A DNA stretch of 8,108 bases, taken from the NCBI GenBank assembly GCA_002359185.1, contig DEML01000063.1, positions 1 through 8,108 on the forward strand, read 5' to 3'. Positions within the stretch are counted from its first letter, which is position 1. Every line of letters starts with the position of its first letter. The notes beneath the pieces are model-generated. The model saw only the letters and a program-made list of their open reading frames with translations, was not told where the DNA came from and ran no database searches. The DNA is from Planctomycetaceae bacterium UBA2671. Lineage in GTDB: Bacteria; Planctomycetota; Planctomycetia; Planctomycetales; Planctomycetaceae. A program made the position numbers and the translations under genes. Below, piece by piece: positions 6,759 through 8,108 of this stretch.

Positions 6759-7013
6759 ATGGCAAAAGATCATGGCCCCAGCATCAAAGATGATGAACGT
6801 TATGAGGCCCTTCGCGATGAAGGAATGAGCAAAGAAAAAGCAGCTCGCATTGCAAATTCCGATCCCCATACCACGGGCAAAAAAGGGGGGCATTCGAAAA
6901 AGTACGAAGAGTGGACCAAAGAGAAACTCTACGACAAAGCCAAAGAAGTTGGTATCGAGGGGCGATCCAACATGAGCAAGGAAGAGCTGTTAGAAGCATT
7001 ACGGAATCATTGA
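6759..7013 (+). CDS. small charged KGG-motif / Rho-N (SAP-like) domain protein
   Basis: This is an 84-residue, very hydrophilic protein rich in Lys and Glu, with no signal or membrane segment. The N-terminal half (1-35: AKDHGPSIKDDERYEALR, then SKEKAARIAN) matches a widespread family of short bacterial proteins often annotated as Rho termination factor N-terminal domain-containing or DUF7218. Residues 40-44 (GKKGG) give a KGG motif like those of stress-induced KGG-repeat proteins such as GsiB. The C-terminal segment (about 50-84, WTKEKLYDKAKEVGIEG, then MSKEELLEALR) has the two-helix Rho-N/SAP pattern found in nucleic-acid-binding proteins. It is too small to be Rho. Binding of DNA or RNA is an inference from that fold, and a stress role from family and neighbours. 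GAGGAG at 6747-6752, 6 nt from ATG, is one of the strongest ribosome binding sites in the window and suggests high expression. Confidence 0.88.
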   Translation: MAKDHGPSIKDDERYEALRDEGMSKEKAARIANSDPHTTGKKGGHSKKYEEWTKEKLYDKAKEVGIEGRSNMSKEELLEALRNH

Positions 7014-7068
7014 GAATCAAACGCAAAAGCAATTCTATAAATCCACAACGAATGAATCGATCGTAACT

Positions 7069-8004
7069 ATGCAGGCAATCACATACAAAGATTACGGCTC
7101 ACCCAGTGTCCTGACATTATCGGAAGTCTCCCGCCCACAACCTGCACGCGATGAAGTTTTGATTCGCGTTGCAGCGGCCAGTGTGAATCCGATTGATGCC
7201 CGCTTACGCAGCGGAGAGATGCGATGGATGCTGCCGGGAGGCTTTACCAGAATTCCAGGCTACGATGTCGCAGGAGTTATTGAAGAGGTTGGCAAAGAAT
7301 GTTCTTTCCAGCCGGGTAATCGCGTGCTGGCATTCCTCGACCATATGTATGGTGGAGGCTATGCGGAATATGCCGTCTGCTCAAGCAGTAGTGTCGTCTC
7401 AATACCCGATGAGATGTCATTTGAAGAAGCTTCAGCTTTACCATTGGCAGGTTCGACGGCTTTGCAGTCTCTGCGAGATTATGGACATCTCAAATCAGGA
7501 GATCGTGTGCTCATCAACGGAGCGAGTGGTGGAGTTGGAGCTTTTGCCGTGCAGATCGCTGTGGCCAGAGGTGCTAAAGTCACAGCGGTTGCCAGTGGAA
7601 AACATGAGGAATTCGTAAGGTCACTCGGGGCGACGAATTTTATAGATTATACGAAAGAAGAGTTCTCAAAATCGCATCGACAATGGGAACTCATTTTCGA
7701 TGCGGCCGGGAAAAGCTCATTCGCGAATGTGAAAGATGTTCTCAGTGACAAAGGTCATTTCGTGTCGACTGAGCCGAGCCTTCGGGGACTGGTTATGTCG
7801 TTAATGACCTGGCCTTTCGATAAGCAGGCCAATGTCATGCTCGCTCAATCCCGAGAAAAAGATCTGAAAGAACTGGTCCGACTCTGGTCTGCTGGTCAAC
7901 TCAAGGTGACTATCGAGGAGACTTTTCCGTTATCAGAAGCCGCCAAAGCTCATCACCGCATCGAAAATGACAGCTTTTGTGGTAAACTTGTCTTAAATGC
8001 ATGA
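7069..8004 (+). CDS. zinc-independent MDR-family NAD(P)H oxidoreductase (quinone oxidoreductase type)
   Basis: This is a soluble medium-chain dehydrogenase/reductase of 311 residues, full length for the zinc-free branch. The N-terminal GroES-like domain (about 1-120) shows ASVNPIDARLRSG and PGYDVAGVIEEVG; the Cys and His that bind catalytic zinc in alcohol dehydrogenases are absent. The cofactor domain has GASGGVG at 151-157 followed by AVQIA, then KVTAVASGKH, where small and basic residues after strand 2 fit NADPH. FIDYTKEEF and ELIFDAAGKSSF are typical of enzymes annotated as NAD(P)-dependent alcohol dehydrogenase or quinone oxidoreductase, including RTN4IP1-like proteins. The substrate cannot be told; reduction of quinones or reactive enones/aldehydes is likely from the family. 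No Shine-Dalgarno precedes ATG 7069; a TATAAA at 7036-7041 might be a -10 box but lacks a well-spaced -35. The gene is closed by a clear terminator. Confidence 0.92.
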   Translation: MQAITYKDYGSPSVLTLSEVSRPQPARDEVLIRVAAASVNPIDARLRSGEMRWMLPGGFTRIPGYDVAGVIEEVGKECSFQPGNRVLAFLDHMYGGGYAEYAVCSSSSVVSIPDEMSFEEASALPLAGSTALQSLRDYGHLKSGDRVLINGASGGVGAFAVQIAVARGAKVTAVASGKHEEFVRSLGATNFIDYTKEEFSKSHRQWELIFDAAGKSSFANVKDVLSDKGHFVSTEPSLRGLVMSLMTWPFDKQANVMLAQSREKDLKELVRLWSAGQLKVTIEETFPLSEAAKAHHRIENDSFCGKLVLNA

Positions 8005-8038
8005 AGCCTGACTCATCCCCAGTTTGGGGAGGCTTTTT
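8004..8038 (+). terminator. rho-independent terminator after the MDR gene
   Basis: TCCCC (8016-8020) pairs with GGGGA (8026-8030) around loop AGTTT. AAGCC (8004-8008) then pairs with GGCTT (8031-8035), leaving a 7-nt bulge on the left side. A TTTTT run at 8034-8038 ends the structure. It starts at the last base of the stop codon, ending transcription of the three-gene group. Confidence 0.8.
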
Positions 8039-8108
8039 GGAGGGCGGTTGTGAGTGACTCAAGTGCATGTCTTGGTGTGAGTTGCGTAATGCCAAGCATA
8101 CGGCGGGC
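8039..8108. other. non-coding tail with short dyads
   Basis: I find no gene here. TGAGT-G-ACTCA (8051-8061) is an 11-base dyad, and CTTGG (8071-8075) with CCAAG (8092-8096) forms a wider one. The piece is too short to tell a promoter, an operator or the edge of a dispersed repeat apart. Confidence 0.3.

Noticed and set aside
7910..8095. Minus-strand 61-codon frame at the right end
   Set aside because: It spans the MDR gene end and its terminator hairpin; the translation has no protein-like features.
1..8108. CRISPR, tRNA/rRNA, insertion sequence or phage/defence genes
   Set aside because: No repeat-spacer pattern, cloverleaf sequence, transposase or nuclease-like protein was seen on either strand.

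Overview
The window comes from a bacterial chromosome of mid GC content. Its first 5.6 kb is one tightly packed operon for an A-type (caa3-like) cytochrome c oxidase. The subunit I+III fusion, the subunit II carrying a C-terminal cytochrome c, several genes with poor Shine-Dalgarno sequences and the general protein style suggest a planctomycete or relative. This assignment is an inference from gene style, not from a marker gene.

Region 1 (1-5596, all + strand) holds five genes. They are the 3' part of coxB (CuA subunit II with fused heme c; the start lies upstream of the window), a coxA-coxC fusion, a 133-residue three-helix membrane protein of unknown role, a ctaG-type copper assembly factor, and a membrane-anchored three-heme cytochrome c. 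Junctions are 7 nt, 8 nt and two ATGA stop/start overlaps, so the set is almost certainly co-transcribed and translationally coupled. In the inferred pathway, the multiheme cytochrome is positioned to pass electrons toward the heme c of subunit II. From there they go to CuA, then to heme a and the heme a3/CuB centre in the fusion protein. CtaG would help load copper. The unusual point is that subunit I keeps all metal ligands and the D-pathway acidic residues but has Gln in place of the K-channel Lys.

Region 2 (5597-5815) is a 219-bp gap rich in dyad symmetry. It contains a long interrupted hairpin soon after the operon stop, a perfect 12-bp palindrome, and an 8-bp inverted repeat whose right arm runs into the ribosome binding site of the next gene.

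Region 3 (5816-8004, all + strand) has three soluble-protein genes separated by about 55 bp each. They are an SDR oxidoreductase of the YghA/general stress protein 39 type, an 84-residue charged protein with a KGG motif and a C-terminal Rho-N/SAP-like helical segment, and a zinc-independent MDR-type NAD(P)H quinone oxidoreductase/alcohol dehydrogenase. A rho-independent terminator closes the set at about 8038. By family this looks like a small stress-response group, which is an inference. The last 70 bases are non-coding with short dyads.

I see no tRNA, rRNA, CRISPR array, insertion sequence or phage gene. Most of the window is ordinary respiratory and housekeeping content. The points worth a second look are the altered K channel, the unnamed membrane protein, the multiheme cytochrome, and the structured region in front of the SDR gene.
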